Assembly (NCBI RefSeq): GCF_000745015.1 | Contig: NZ_JQNA01000002.1 | Span: 3,286,001-3,350,000 of the forward strand | From: Burkholderia sp. 9120 | GTDB taxonomy: Bacteria > Pseudomonadota > Gammaproteobacteria > Burkholderiales > Burkholderiaceae | Direction: 5' to 3' | Length of the DNA: 64,000 nucleotides | In this document: positions 8,213 to 17,377 of the stretch, in pieces | How positions within the stretch are numbered: the first letter of the stretch is position 1 | Layout of the letters: every line of letters starts with the position of its first letter | Notes under the pieces: model-generated | Seen by the model: the letters and a program-made list of their open reading frames with translations, nothing else | Databases searched by the model: none | What the model was told of the DNA's origin: nothing | Program-made: the position numbers and the translations under genes

Positions 8213-10024
8213 GGCTGCACCCAGCGTTGGCGTCGTCTCTATTTCGACGCGTTGACCATTGACCTGAACGTCTCGCAGTCGCGGTTCAATGAGCTGAAAC
8301 GTCCCCTTCGCCAACGCATCGCGAAACGCGGCGCAGTCTGGAGCAATCGAGAACTTGCCCAGCAACTCCCAACCGCCGCCGCTGGCCTGGTCGAAAACGA
8401 ATCCAATATTTCCGCCGTTCTGGAAGAGCACGACGTTGGTTTTATGATCGCCGGTCAGGTCGACGAGGTAAGCGTCACACTTCATGGCGTCAAAGTTCAG
8501 GCAGGTTGGGAGCATCCTGTCTCGCGAGACTCGCCCCCAGTCCGTCGACAGAAATGACGCGGGAACCGGCTGCCCCGGCGTACGTGACACGATGGTGAGA
8601 GCGAGCGCCGCGGCATCCGGTTGGGCTGTGCCCAACGTGCCTCTAGCAGACTGATGTGCGGCCTGAGCGCTCAGTTCACGAATGGTCGCGGCATTCGCTG
8701 TCTTTGTCTCGCCTTGCAGGCGCGCGAGCGCCTGCACGCCGTATCTCGCCGATCGATATCGCAAGAATTCGTAATCGAACTTCTCGGGCTCGACTTTGTT
8801 CGAGAGGAGACGGTCGACCTGGCTGTCGACTGACAGACGTGCCGGGTCCGCCAACGGCGTGAATACAGCAACGAGCACAGCGACCGATACCCACGCCGTG
8901 ATCACATTCACGGGCGCGATTCCCGCGAGTGTGTCGTTGCGAGAAAGCGCCGCCCATGCATAGCCGATCGCATAGAAGTAAGCCACGAACGTTGCTGCAC
9001 AGGCCAGAATGCGCGGTGGCGTGAGGCCGTACTGCTCGATACGCAGCGCGAGTGCGTAAGTCGCGAGTATCACCAGCACGGGAAGCATCAGACACGCAAT
9101 TCTCATGCAGACGCGCAGCACGCGCGGTGCGGGATTGGAACCTGGGCCACCTTTGAAAACCACGTTGACGAGGACGATTTTCAACGCCGCGACGCCGAGC
9201 AGGATCCAGGTAGCGGATCGCGTGGCCCACAGCAGTCCAAGTCCGGTGAACGGCAGGGACGCGAGAAATCCGCCGACGATGACCACAAGGACCAGCAGCA
9301 GCCAGGAGAGCAGCGACAGAACGAGCGTACGCGAGCCGCGAATGATGTCCGGCCGCACATCGGTAATGTGCAGGGCCGACGCAAACGCCATCGCGCTGAC
9401 GGGAATGCTGAACCACGATTCGCGTAGCAGTCGTTCGAGAAAATGCAGCTTTAGCAACAGGAAGAGCGCGGCCCCCAACCAGAGCACGAGAAAGAGCGCA
9501 CAGACGAACAACCCGGAAAGGCAAACCTGAAGCCCGAGTTTCCAACTGAATTCGAAGTACGACTCGTAGGGCGCAAACCACGACCTTGCAGTCTCGCCCG
9601 TGAGCACGAGGCAATAAGCAATGAATACAATCACACCGCTATGGAAGGTCACCGCCATTGACGGCAGCGGGCCTCCGGTGCGGCCGTACGGCCGCATGCC
9701 GACCAGGTCGACGCCTGCCGATCGCCACGCATCGTGATAACCAAGGATCGCGACAACCGCGGCGAGCACGGCGAGCCACATCGCGAGTCGAACGCTCCGT
9801 ATTTGTTGCAGACCGAGGATAAACGCCGGCGGAGTGAAGAGCGTAACGAGAAGGAGCGGAAAGAACAGAAGCGGGATCGTTGCGATGCCGCTGCGATTGT
9901 GCGCAGCGTTCATGAGCAGATACAGCACCAATCCCTGGAAAATGCCGATCACGAGTCGTGGCACGAAAAGCGCTCGACCTGGCGCAGCCTGCAGTGTCCC
10001 CTGCGGGTTATCTTGCATCTCCAC
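8201..10024 (-). CDS. DUF4153 domain membrane protein
   Basis: A 607-residue protein with about ten to twelve hydrophobic segments in its first 420 residues and a soluble C-terminal region of about 190 residues. The segment RIEQYGLTPPRILA followed by FYAIGYAWAAL is the signature of DUF4153 proteins. The C-terminal part (DWGRVSRDRMLPTCLN ... AYLVDLTGDHKTNVVLF) resembles a periplasmic beta-rich domain. No function is established for the family. Starts at residue 1 or residue 3 (ATG 10018) are equally possible. It is convergent with amt and stands alone. Confidence 0.8.
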   Translation of the reverse strand: MEMQDNPQGTLQAAPGRALFVPRLVIGIFQGLVLYLLMNAAHNRSGIATIPLLFFPLLLVTLFTPPAFILGLQQIRSVRLAMWLAVLAAVVAILGYHDAWRSAGVDLVGMRPYGRTGGPLPSMAVTFHSGVIVFIAYCLVLTGETARSWFAPYESYFEFSWKLGLQVCLSGLFVCALFLVLWLGAALFLLLKLHFLERLLRESWFSIPVSAMAFASALHITDVRPDIIRGSRTLVLSLLSWLLLVLVVIVGGFLASLPFTGLGLLWATRSATWILLGVAALKIVLVNVVFKGGPGSNPAPRVLRVCMRIACLMLPVLVILATYALALRIEQYGLTPPRILACAATFVAYFYAIGYAWAALSRNDTLAGIAPVNVITAWVSVAVLVAVFTPLADPARLSVDSQVDRLLSNKVEPEKFDYEFLRYRSARYGVQALARLQGETKTANAATIRELSAQAAHQSARGTLGTAQPDAAALALTIVSRTPGQPVPASFLSTDWGRVSRDRMLPTCLNFDAMKCDAYLVDLTGDHKTNVVLFQNGGNIGFVFDQASGGGWELLGKFSIAPDCAAFRDALAKGTFQLIEPRLRDVQVNGQRVEIETTPTLGAACSK

Positions 10025-10139
10025 CCCTCATTCCCGAGTTTGTTTTCTTTTACGGTTGCGCCGGTCTGATGACCTTGTGCGCGAACGCCTTATTCGAGTG
10101 CAAGGTCATTATAGGTATTGATCGGGGACACATGGGGAG

Positions 10140-10160
10140 AAGCCGGCTTGATGCCGGCTT
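10140..10160. terminator. Hairpin after SDR gene
   Basis: AAGCCGGC-TTGAT-GCCGGCTT is a perfect 8-bp stem with a 5-nt loop, 37 bp downstream of the SDR gene (minus strand) and upstream of the DUF4153 gene on the same strand. No U-tract follows. Confidence 0.4.
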
Positions 10161-10196
10161 GGGTCTGGCCATCGCTCTTTATTACGCCCAGCAGGC

Positions 10197-10967
10197 TCAA
10201 GTCCGGGTAATCGATGCACCCCCATCGACGAGTGACGCCGTACCGGTCACGAAGGACGAGTCGTCCGACGCGAGATACAGGACCGAGCGTGCCAGTTCTT
10301 CCGGCTTTGCAACCCGCTTGAGCGCATGCAGTCCGGTCACGAAGGCCTGCGATTCGTGGGTATCGTTCATGCCGCGATACATCTCCGTGTCCACGGCGCC
10401 CGGCAATACCGCGTTGACGCGCACGCCTTGCGCGCCGTACTCGGCGGCGAGCGCCTGGGTCAAGCCGATCAATCCGGCCTTGCTCGCCGCGTAGGCCGCG
10501 GTGCCGGGAAACGCGAACGAGTAACCGACGAACGTCGACGTGAAGATGATCGAGCCGCCGCCTTGCTTCAGCATTTCGGGAATCTGATGCTTCGCGCCCA
10601 GGAAGGCACTGGTCAGATTGGTGGCCAGCGCGGCGTTCCAGCCGGCTTCGGAAATGCCGGTGGTGGGGCCCATTTCGCCAAGCGTGCCGGCGTTGTTGTA
10701 GGCGATATCCAGACGGCCGAAACGGCTCACGGTGAACGCGACCAGTGCCTTCGCGAAGTCTTCCGACTGCACGTCGCCCGCCAGATACGCGGCTTCGCCG
10801 CCTTCGCTGACGATCTCCGCGACGAGCGCTTCGAGTTCCGTCGCACGGCGCGCCGCGATGACTACCTTGGCGCCTTCCTTGGCGAACAGCTTTGCCGTAG
10901 CACGGCCAATTCCTGCACTGGCGCCCGTCACGATGGCGACTTTTCCTGTCAAGCGTTGCATGTTCAA
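10197..10967 (-). CDS. SDR family oxidoreductase
   Basis: A 256-residue classical short-chain dehydrogenase. The cofactor motif VTGASAGIGRATA is at residues 12-24, NNAGTLG supplies the structural Asn-Ala-Gly, IIFTSTFVGY holds the catalytic Ser, and YAASKAG holds the catalytic Tyr-x-x-x-Lys. The C-terminus DDSSFVTGTASLVDGGASI is standard. It should use NAD(P)H on an alcohol/ketone substrate. It is divergent from a LysR gene 130 bp away, whose start-proximal dyad may also control this gene. Confidence 0.93.
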   Translation of the reverse strand: MNMQRLTGKVAIVTGASAGIGRATAKLFAKEGAKVVIAARRATELEALVAEIVSEGGEAAYLAGDVQSEDFAKALVAFTVSRFGRLDIAYNNAGTLGEMGPTTGISEAGWNAALATNLTSAFLGAKHQIPEMLKQGGGSIIFTSTFVGYSFAFPGTAAYAASKAGLIGLTQALAAEYGAQGVRVNAVLPGAVDTEMYRGMNDTHESQAFVTGLHALKRVAKPEELARSVLYLASDDSSFVTGTASLVDGGASITRT

Positions 10968-11060
10968 TCTCCGGTGTCTTTAGTTGGTCAGTGCCCTATG
11001 CGTTGACCGTGAAAGGAATATAGGCTTCAGTCCTGATTGCCGAAAGGCCTAAAACATGGT

Positions 11061-11089
11061 CCTATCGTTCAGCTTTTGTGAATGATAGG
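11061..11089. promoter_or_regulatory. LysR-type dyad at the regulator start
   Basis: CCTATCGTTCA and TGAATGATAGG match at 10 of 11 paired positions around a 7-nt spacer, giving a T-N11-A-like centre. It ends nine bases before the LysR ATG, where bound protein would block its own transcription. Binding is inferred. Confidence 0.55.
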
Positions 11090-11097
11090 AGAGAGGT

Positions 11098-12009
11098 ATG
11101 GACCGCCTGCGCGCTTTTGAAGTTTTCGTGACCGTGGTGAGCCGTGGTGGTTTTGCGCGCGCCGCGGACGCGCTCGGCACGTCGCCCGCCAACGTCACCC
11201 GTTATGTGAATGAACTGGAGGCGCACCTGGGCACGCGCTTGCTGAATCGCACGTCACGTACGCTTTCTCTCACCGACGGCGGCGAGACGCTTTACGCCCG
11301 CTGCAAGTCCATCCTCGACGATGTCGCGGACACGGAGGGGCTGGTGTCGTCCGCGTCGGTCGAACCGCGTGGACGGCTGCGCATCAATGCGCCGGTGAGC
11401 TTTGGCATTCAGTACCTCGCGCCGCTCTGGCCGGAGTTCATGCGCAGACACCCGGGAATCGAACTCGACGTGGGGTTGATCGACCGCGTCGTCGATATCG
11501 TCGACGAAGGCTACGATCTCGCCATTCGCATCTCACGCGCCGGTTCGACCAGCCACGCTGCGCGCAAGCTGGCGACCTCGCAAAACATTCTGTGCGCGTC
11601 GCCGGACTATCTGGCTCGCGTCGGCAATCCGGCCTCGCCCGCGGATCTGATCGGGCATCGCTGCATCGGCTACACCTATGCGGCCACCGGCGATGAGTGG
11701 CAACTGATCGACGGTCACGGCAAGACTCACGCGGTGAAGGTCGACTGTCACATGCATACCAACAACGGCGATACGGCGCGCGCTGCCGCGCTTGCCGGAC
11801 ACGGCGTGATCTGGCAGCCCACGTTTCTGATCGGCAACGATCTGCGTGCCGGCAAACTCGTTCACGTGTTGCCTGAGTATCGCTTGCCGGAGATCGACAT
11901 ACTCGCTATGTATCCTAGCCGTCGGCACCTGAGCGCCAGAGTGCGCGTCATGATCGATTTTCTGGTTGAAGCGTTCGGCGGCGTGCCTCCCTGGGATCGG
12001 GATGATTGA
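11098..12009 (+). CDS. LysR family transcriptional regulator
   Basis: A 303-residue LysR protein beginning MDRLRAFEVFVTVVSRGGF, with ATG 11098 preceded by GGAGAGAGG. The HTH covers about residues 16-60 (FARAADALGTSPANVTRYVNEL) and the effector domain starts near residue 88 (PRGRLRINAPVSFGIQYLAP). It belongs to the common CrgA/DsdC-like branch that regulates a divergent oxidoreductase. The adjacent SDR gene is the probable target. An inverted repeat immediately upstream of its start suggests autoregulation. Confidence 0.92.
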   Translation: MDRLRAFEVFVTVVSRGGFARAADALGTSPANVTRYVNELEAHLGTRLLNRTSRTLSLTDGGETLYARCKSILDDVADTEGLVSSASVEPRGRLRINAPVSFGIQYLAPLWPEFMRRHPGIELDVGLIDRVVDIVDEGYDLAIRISRAGSTSHAARKLATSQNILCASPDYLARVGNPASPADLIGHRCIGYTYAATGDEWQLIDGHGKTHAVKVDCHMHTNNGDTARAAALAGHGVIWQPTFLIGNDLRAGKLVHVLPEYRLPEIDILAMYPSRRHLSARVRVMIDFLVEAFGGVPPWDRDD

Positions 12010-12223
12010 GATTAAGTGGTGTCTCCTCCATTAACTTATTCACCGTGCAGTACTCGGCGTGCAGGTTGCCGAACGACACGACGTGCCCGGCAATAAGCCG
12101 CAGTTCAGCGCAGAAGCCCGCAACCTAAGGTAGTCTTTCGCAAGCGGTCCAGCAGCAGCGACCTTACGGATCGATTCCCGCTGTATGACAACGTTTTCAG
12201 TGACCAGATGGAGGGTACTTACT

Positions 12224-13156
12224 GTGGCTACGAAGAATGGCGGTACGCTGTATGTCCTGCAGGCACGTCCGCCTGCGATCATCGCTCTGTCGCCGGACGG
12301 TTCGCATGAAGTCGTTCTCGCGAATCTGACGCGCACGCCCGACGGCATCAAGGTCGATCCTGAAGACCAGGTGGTCTACTGGACCAACATGGGAACCGGC
12401 ATCCATCTGATCGATGGCGACCCGGCTTCCGGCGCGGTTCCGCCGAACGACGGCACGATCGAAAGCGCGAAGCTCGACGGCAGCGAGCATCGCGTGCTGG
12501 TGCCGTCCGGTCAGGCCGGCACACCGAAAGAACTCGTGCTCGACAAGGAAAGCAGCCACCTGTACTGGTGCGATCGCGAAGGCATGCGCGTCATGCGCGC
12601 GCGGCTGGATGGGACGGAGGTGACGGAACTCGTTCGCACGGGGAATTTCCCCGACGACACGGCCGACGCGACCCGCCATTGTGTCGGCATCGTTCTGGAT
12701 AAGGCTAACGGGCATGTCTACTGGACGCAGAAGGGACCGCCGGATGCCGGCGAGGGCCGCATCTTCAGAGCGGGCATCGATCTGCCGGCCGGTGCGCGAC
12801 CCGACCAGCGCCCGGATGTGGAATGTCTGCTCGCCGATTTGCCCGAGCCGATCGATCTCGATCTCGATCACCACGAAGGCGTGCTGTATTGGACCGACCG
12901 TGGCGACGATGCACATGATGGCAATACGCTCAATCGCGCGAGAATCACGGCTTCGGGATTGATCGATCGCGAAGTCCTGGCCCGTGAATTGAAAGAAGGC
13001 ATTGGCGTGTCGCTGGACCCACAGGGGCGGCGCGCATTCGTGACCGATCTGGGCGGTAATGTGCGCGAGTTGGACATCGATACGAAGCATGCGTCGCACT
13101 TCACCACGGTGGCTCATCTCGGGCCGCTGACGGGTATCGATTACGCTGAAATCTAG
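12224..13156 (+). CDS. YWTD-repeat beta-propeller protein
   Basis: A 310-residue protein. The GTG at 12224 is favoured because GGAGG lies nine bases upstream; an ATG at 12185 would add 13 residues. It contains repeated LDL-receptor class B type motifs: VVYWTNMG near residue 52, HLYWCDREG near 128, HVYWTQKG near 180 and VLYWTDRG near 237, each about 50-60 residues apart, as in a six-bladed propeller. No signal peptide is seen, so it is probably cytoplasmic. Relatives are often mis-named dehydrogenases. The function is unknown. A strong intrinsic terminator follows. Confidence 0.8.
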   Translation: MATKNGGTLYVLQARPPAIIALSPDGSHEVVLANLTRTPDGIKVDPEDQVVYWTNMGTGIHLIDGDPASGAVPPNDGTIESAKLDGSEHRVLVPSGQAGTPKELVLDKESSHLYWCDREGMRVMRARLDGTEVTELVRTGNFPDDTADATRHCVGIVLDKANGHVYWTQKGPPDAGEGRIFRAGIDLPAGARPDQRPDVECLLADLPEPIDLDLDHHEGVLYWTDRGDDAHDGNTLNRARITASGLIDREVLARELKEGIGVSLDPQGRRAFVTDLGGNVRELDIDTKHASHFTTVAHLGPLTGIDYAEI

Positions 13157-13171
13157 GTTGAATCCGTCAAG

Positions 13172-13201
13172 ACTGCCCGGCACATTGCCGGGCAGTTTTT
13201 T
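13172..13201 (+). terminator. Intrinsic terminator
   Basis: A perfect 10-bp stem, ACTGCCCGGC/GCCGGGCAGT, with a 5-nt loop and six T residues directly after it. It lies 15 bp past the YWTD-protein stop codon and is the clearest intrinsic terminator in the window. Confidence 0.92.
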
Positions 13202-13254
13202 GATGTCGATGCGATGGTCACGGTGGCGGCCGGCGCGCTTGAGGAGTTTTTACG

Positions 13255-14796
13255 TTGATCCATGATGTCGTGATTGCCGGAGCCGGCCCCGTCGGCTGTT
13301 TTCTTGCCTGTGAGTTGCGCCTTGCGGGTCTCTCGGTGTTAGTGCTGGAGCAAGCCGACAACCCGAGCTCGCCGTTGAAGCGGTTGCCGTTCGGATTGCG
13401 CGGTCTGTCCGCGCCCACGCTTGAAGCCTTCTATCGTCGCGGCTTATTGAGCGAGATCGAAGCGCCGCAACGCGCGAAAGAGAGCTCGGGCAGCAGCGCG
13501 CCGAATGCCGCGCATTGGATGCAACAGGCGCGTCGACCGGGCGGCCATTTCGCCGGCATTCAGTTCTTTCACGACAACATCGACACGTCGACATGGCAGT
13601 ATCGTCTGCCGACGCCGGCCGGCACGAGCACGGCGGTGGAGATGGAGTACCTCGAATCCGTATTGGCCGCTCGCGCGATTGCGTTGGGAGCGGAAATCAG
13701 ACGCGGCCTCGGCGTCGACGGCGTCGACCAGTCGGAAGAGGGCGTAACCGTTCGCGCGGGCAATGAAGTTTTTCGCGGACGATGGCTCGTGGGTTGTGAC
13801 GGTGGCCGCAGCACGGTGCGCAAGGTGGGCGGCTTTGAGTTCGTCGGCACCGATCCCGAGTTCACCGGTTATTCCGTTCAGATCGAGATGGCCGATCCGG
13901 ATCAGCTCAAGGCAGGGCGTCATTACACGCCGACCGGCATGTACACCTACCAGAAGCCCGGCACCATCGCGATGGTCGATTTCGACGGCGGCGCTTTCCA
14001 TCGAACCGATCTGATCACGCTCGATCATGTGCAGGCGGTGTTGCGCCGTGTCTCTAACACGGATGTCACCGTGACGGCGCTCCAACTCGCCACGACCTGG
14101 ACGGACCGCGCCTATCACGCGACGACTTACCGCAAAGGGCGCGTGCTACTCGCGGGCGACGCCGCGCATATCCATTCGCCGTTAGGTGGGCAGGGCCTCA
14201 ACCTCGGCCTCGGCGATGCAATGAATCTTGCGTGGAAGCTTGCCGCTACGCTTCGTGGCGACGCGCCGGCGGATCTGCTCGACAGCTACACGAGCGAGAG
14301 GCATCCGGTGGGCGCGCAGGTTCTCGACTGGTCACGCGCCCAGGTTGCGCTCATGCGGCCGAGCCGCAGTTCGCGCGCGCTCGAAGCCATCATTCGCGAT
14401 CTCATCGACACGCGCGATGGCGCTACCTACTTCGCCGAGCGCGTTTGGGGCACGGCGCTGCGCTACGACCTTGGCGGTAGTCATCCGCTCGTGGGCCGCA
14501 GCGCGCCCGATTTCGAGTTGATCGACGGGACGAAGCTCGGCCAGCTTCTTTTGAATGGAGGCGGCGTGTTGCTGGACTTTGATTCGCGTCCTTCGCTTCA
14601 GGCATTGGCGAGCCGCTGGAATGACCGGATCGCCTACGTCGGCAGTGACGTTAAGGAGCGGCTCGGCTTGAGCGCGGTGCTCGTGCGTCCCGATGGTTTT
14701 GTCGCCTGGGTCGCTGAGACGTCTGCTGATCATGACGAGGCCGCTCAGGCTACGTCACGATGGTTCGGTGAACCAGCGAGCGGTGAGTCCGCCTGA
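13255..14796 (+). CDS. FAD-dependent monooxygenase (PheA/TfdB type)
   Basis: A 513-residue flavoprotein hydroxylase. The start is TTG 13255, eight bases after GAGGAG, giving MIHDVVIAGAGPVGCFLACE with the GxGxxG dinucleotide motif at residues 9-14. The second motif is WLVGCDGGRSTVRK, and the third is VLLAGDAAHIHSPLGGQGLN, which binds the FAD ribityl chain. A C-terminal thioredoxin-like extension (residues 400-513) is typical of the phenol/polyketide hydroxylase group. NAD(P)H-dependent aromatic ring hydroxylation is the expected chemistry; the substrate is unknown. No ring-cleavage gene is adjacent. Confidence 0.9.
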   Translation: MIHDVVIAGAGPVGCFLACELRLAGLSVLVLEQADNPSSPLKRLPFGLRGLSAPTLEAFYRRGLLSEIEAPQRAKESSGSSAPNAAHWMQQARRPGGHFAGIQFFHDNIDTSTWQYRLPTPAGTSTAVEMEYLESVLAARAIALGAEIRRGLGVDGVDQSEEGVTVRAGNEVFRGRWLVGCDGGRSTVRKVGGFEFVGTDPEFTGYSVQIEMADPDQLKAGRHYTPTGMYTYQKPGTIAMVDFDGGAFHRTDLITLDHVQAVLRRVSNTDVTVTALQLATTWTDRAYHATTYRKGRVLLAGDAAHIHSPLGGQGLNLGLGDAMNLAWKLAATLRGDAPADLLDSYTSERHPVGAQVLDWSRAQVALMRPSRSSRALEAIIRDLIDTRDGATYFAERVWGTALRYDLGGSHPLVGRSAPDFELIDGTKLGQLLLNGGGVLLDFDSRPSLQALASRWNDRIAYVGSDVKERLGLSAVLVRPDGFVAWVAETSADHDEAAQATSRWFGEPASGESA

Positions 14797-14933
14797 GGAC
14801 GCCTGAGTCCGCCTGATGGCGTGCATCGCGCTGAAGTAAAAGATTTTCGAAGTCAGCCAAAATATTTGTTCTCCTGAAACGTCTCTCCATGTTCCGGATA
14901 TTTAATCCGCCAGGTTGAGCCCAAGGAGACCCT

Positions 14934-15650
14934 ATGACGTCGACAACCACGGCACTTCTGCAACGACTTCACGAACAGAGCCTGACGGAAGTCATGGCCC
15001 GCGCGCGGGCCCAGTTCCATGGATCGAGCGAGGAGTTCATGACACTCGCTGACGAATACGACATGCTCGCGCCTCGTCTGCGTGGACGATTTCTGGAATC
15101 GCATGGTCTGACTACTGAAGATTTCGAATCCTCGCAAGGCACTGCGCTGTCGTTAGCCGTCACGCCGGAAATGGGCGCGTTCTTACGCAACATGGTGCTG
15201 GCACACAGGCCGGCCCGGATTCTTGAACTCGGCAGTTCCTGCGGCGTGTCTACGCTGTATTTCGCCGACGCTCTGCGCACGATAGGCCGCGGTATCGTTG
15301 TAGCGACCGAGCTTAACCCCGGGAAGTGCGCACAGCTTCGAGACCATGTGAGCGCGGCGGGCGTGGATGCTTACGTCGATCTGAGAGAAGGCGACGTGTT
15401 CCAGACCGTTGCCGAACTGGACGGTACTTTCGACATGGTGTTCATGGACGTATGGGCCGATGCGTATCTGGATCTGTTCCGGGATATCGAGCGTCTGCTA
15501 CGTCCGGGCGCGATCGTTCTTGCCGATAACATGTACACCGCCGAGGACGCCGTCTGGTACTACAAGCAGTACCTTGAAGGCAACCCGCGCTTTTCGACCA
15601 CGACACTGGGCTTTGAGTCAGGGGTTGAATTTACCGTCGTTGCGGCCTAG
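14934..15650 (+). CDS. O-methyltransferase-like SAM methyltransferase
   Basis: A 238-residue class I SAM-dependent methyltransferase starting after AAGGAG at ATG 14934. Motif I is ARILELGSSCGVSTLYFADA, the acidic ribose-binding residue is in VVATELNPGK, and the metal/substrate region is FDMVFMDVWADAYLDLF. This pattern is that of cation-dependent O-methyltransferases (catechol/caffeoyl-CoA type). A helical N-terminal region of about 85 residues precedes the catalytic fold. The next gene, on the same strand, is another methyltransferase 136 bp on. Confidence 0.85.
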   Translation: MTSTTTALLQRLHEQSLTEVMARARAQFHGSSEEFMTLADEYDMLAPRLRGRFLESHGLTTEDFESSQGTALSLAVTPEMGAFLRNMVLAHRPARILELGSSCGVSTLYFADALRTIGRGIVVATELNPGKCAQLRDHVSAAGVDAYVDLREGDVFQTVAELDGTFDMVFMDVWADAYLDLFRDIERLLRPGAIVLADNMYTAEDAVWYYKQYLEGNPRFSTTTLGFESGVEFTVVAA

Positions 15651-15786
15651 TTCGAGGTTCAATCCCTGCCGGGAAATTTTGCTTTCCAGACCGCTCGCCG
15701 GTATTGTGTCGGTCATTGCCGGACAGCCGGCTCGACAATCTACGGGAGCCAATAATGGCACCCGTGCAACGAACGAGCACCAAGAC

Positions 15787-17355
15787 GTGAGTGAGCGGGA
15801 AGCGAGTGCCATCGATGCGATTAATTACACATTCGGCTATTGCGACGAGCTGAATCCGCTACGCCTGCAACTTCCTTTGCTCCAGGCAGGGTTTGCGGTG
15901 CCGAGCGTGCATACCGCTTGCGAACTGGGTTTTGGCCACGGTGTAAGTGTGAATATTCACGCGGCAGGGTCGGCTTCGCGATGGTATGGCACCGACTTCA
16001 ATCCGTCTCACGCAAACTTCGCACGGCAACTCGCGGGCAGCGCCGAATCGCCTGCGCACTTGTTCGGCGAGTCTTTTTCGGCATTCTGCCGGCGCGACGA
16101 TTTGCCGGACTTCGATTTCATCGGGTTGCACGGCATCTGGAGTTGGGTCGCCGCGGAGAATCGCGCGCTGATTGTCGAGTTCATTCGCCGCAAGCTTAAA
16201 CCCGGCGGCGTGCTGTATTTGAGCTACAACACCCAGCCTGGGTGGACTGCGATGCTGCCCGTGCGCGAATTGATGCAGCGCCATTTTCAGGTCGATCCCG
16301 CATCCGAGCCGGGCAATCGCGCGGACGCCGAAGCGCCCGTGCAGGCGCGCATTAGCGCCGCCGTCGAGTTTGCGCGGGCTGTATTTGCGACGCAGCCGGG
16401 TTATGCGTTGGTCAACCCACTGCTTGCCGAGCGCGTCGACGCGTTGTCCCAGGCGAACCCAAATTATCTCGCGCACGAGTATTTCGCTCGCGACTGGCAC
16501 CCCATGTCTTTCCTGCAAGTGGCCTCGTCGCTCGAGGCGGCGGGTTTGACTTACGCGGGATCGGCTGACTATCGCGATCATATTGATGAGATCAATCTCA
16601 CGCCGGCGCAACGCGATCTGCTAGCGAATATTGCAGATATGGGCTTGCGAGAAACCGCTCGCGACTTCTGCGTTAACCGGTCATTGCGGCGCGATTACTG
16701 GGTTAAGGAACCACAGACACTCACTGACGATGAGCGTGATGCGGCATTGCGCGCACATCGTGTGATCCTGGCGCTGCCGAGAGATGCCGTGGCGCTGAAG
16801 GTGCGCGGCGCGCTTGGTGAAACGACGCTGCCGGAAGCGTTATACAGCCCTATTCTCGACGCGCTGTCCAGCCATCGTCCTACGACGCTCTCCGAGATCG
16901 AACACAGCGTCCGCGCGCGGGGCGTCGCATTTGCGCAGCTCGTCAAGGCTGTGACGCTGCTGGTCAGCATGGGCGCGTTGCTGAATGTCCAGGACGACGC
17001 GCGTATCAGTGCCGCGCGGCCGTTGTCGGCGAGGCTGAATGCGGCGATTTGCGAGCAGGCACGCCATGGTGAGGACGTTCAGTTTCTGGTGAGTCCGGTT
17101 TCCGGTTCGGGCGTCTTTATGCCGCGTGTTGCTCAACTCTTTTTATTGGCGAGACTGCACCATCTGCAGCAACCGGAGCAATGGGCCGAATTCGCCGAGG
17201 CTGTGCTACGTGCGGATCGTGCGGATACCCAGGCTGGCGGGGAACCGACGGCACTGCAGTCTGCCGCGGTTCCATCTGCCGCCGACATGGTCGCGAAAGC
17301 GAACCGCTTTGCTCAGGTTCATCTACCGATATTGCAGGCGCTGGGTATCGTTTGA
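15787..17355 (+). CDS. Methyltransferase with regulatory domain (PKMT-like)
   Basis: About 522 residues starting at GTG 15787 (VSEREASAIDAINYTFGYCD); the reading frame is open much further upstream, but that part lies over the preceding gene in another frame and has no conserved sequence. The N-terminal SAM domain has motif I ACELGFGHGVSVNIHAA and FIGLHGIWSWV. Then come the methyltransferase regulatory domain (about residues 220-320) and winged-helix C-terminal segments, the arrangement of rickettsial protein-lysine methyltransferases. Protein methylation is therefore possible but unproven. The exact start is uncertain. Confidence 0.8.
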   Translation: MSEREASAIDAINYTFGYCDELNPLRLQLPLLQAGFAVPSVHTACELGFGHGVSVNIHAAGSASRWYGTDFNPSHANFARQLAGSAESPAHLFGESFSAFCRRDDLPDFDFIGLHGIWSWVAAENRALIVEFIRRKLKPGGVLYLSYNTQPGWTAMLPVRELMQRHFQVDPASEPGNRADAEAPVQARISAAVEFARAVFATQPGYALVNPLLAERVDALSQANPNYLAHEYFARDWHPMSFLQVASSLEAAGLTYAGSADYRDHIDEINLTPAQRDLLANIADMGLRETARDFCVNRSLRRDYWVKEPQTLTDDERDAALRAHRVILALPRDAVALKVRGALGETTLPEALYSPILDALSSHRPTTLSEIEHSVRARGVAFAQLVKAVTLLVSMGALLNVQDDARISAARPLSARLNAAICEQARHGEDVQFLVSPVSGSGVFMPRVAQLFLLARLHHLQQPEQWAEFAEAVLRADRADTQAGGEPTALQSAAVPSAADMVAKANRFAQVHLPILQALGIV

Positions 17356-17377
17356 CACGAGATTGCGGCGTAGTCCT

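Noticed and set aside
15653..15672. GGTTCAATCCC-like sequence resembling a tRNA T-arm.
   Set aside because: No acceptor, D or anticodon stems pair around it, and it falls between two coding regions on normal codon patterns.
15409..15786. Long upstream extension of the PKMT-like gene.
   Set aside because: It lies over the O-methyltransferase gene in another frame and lacks conserved sequence; the true start is at or near GTG 15787.
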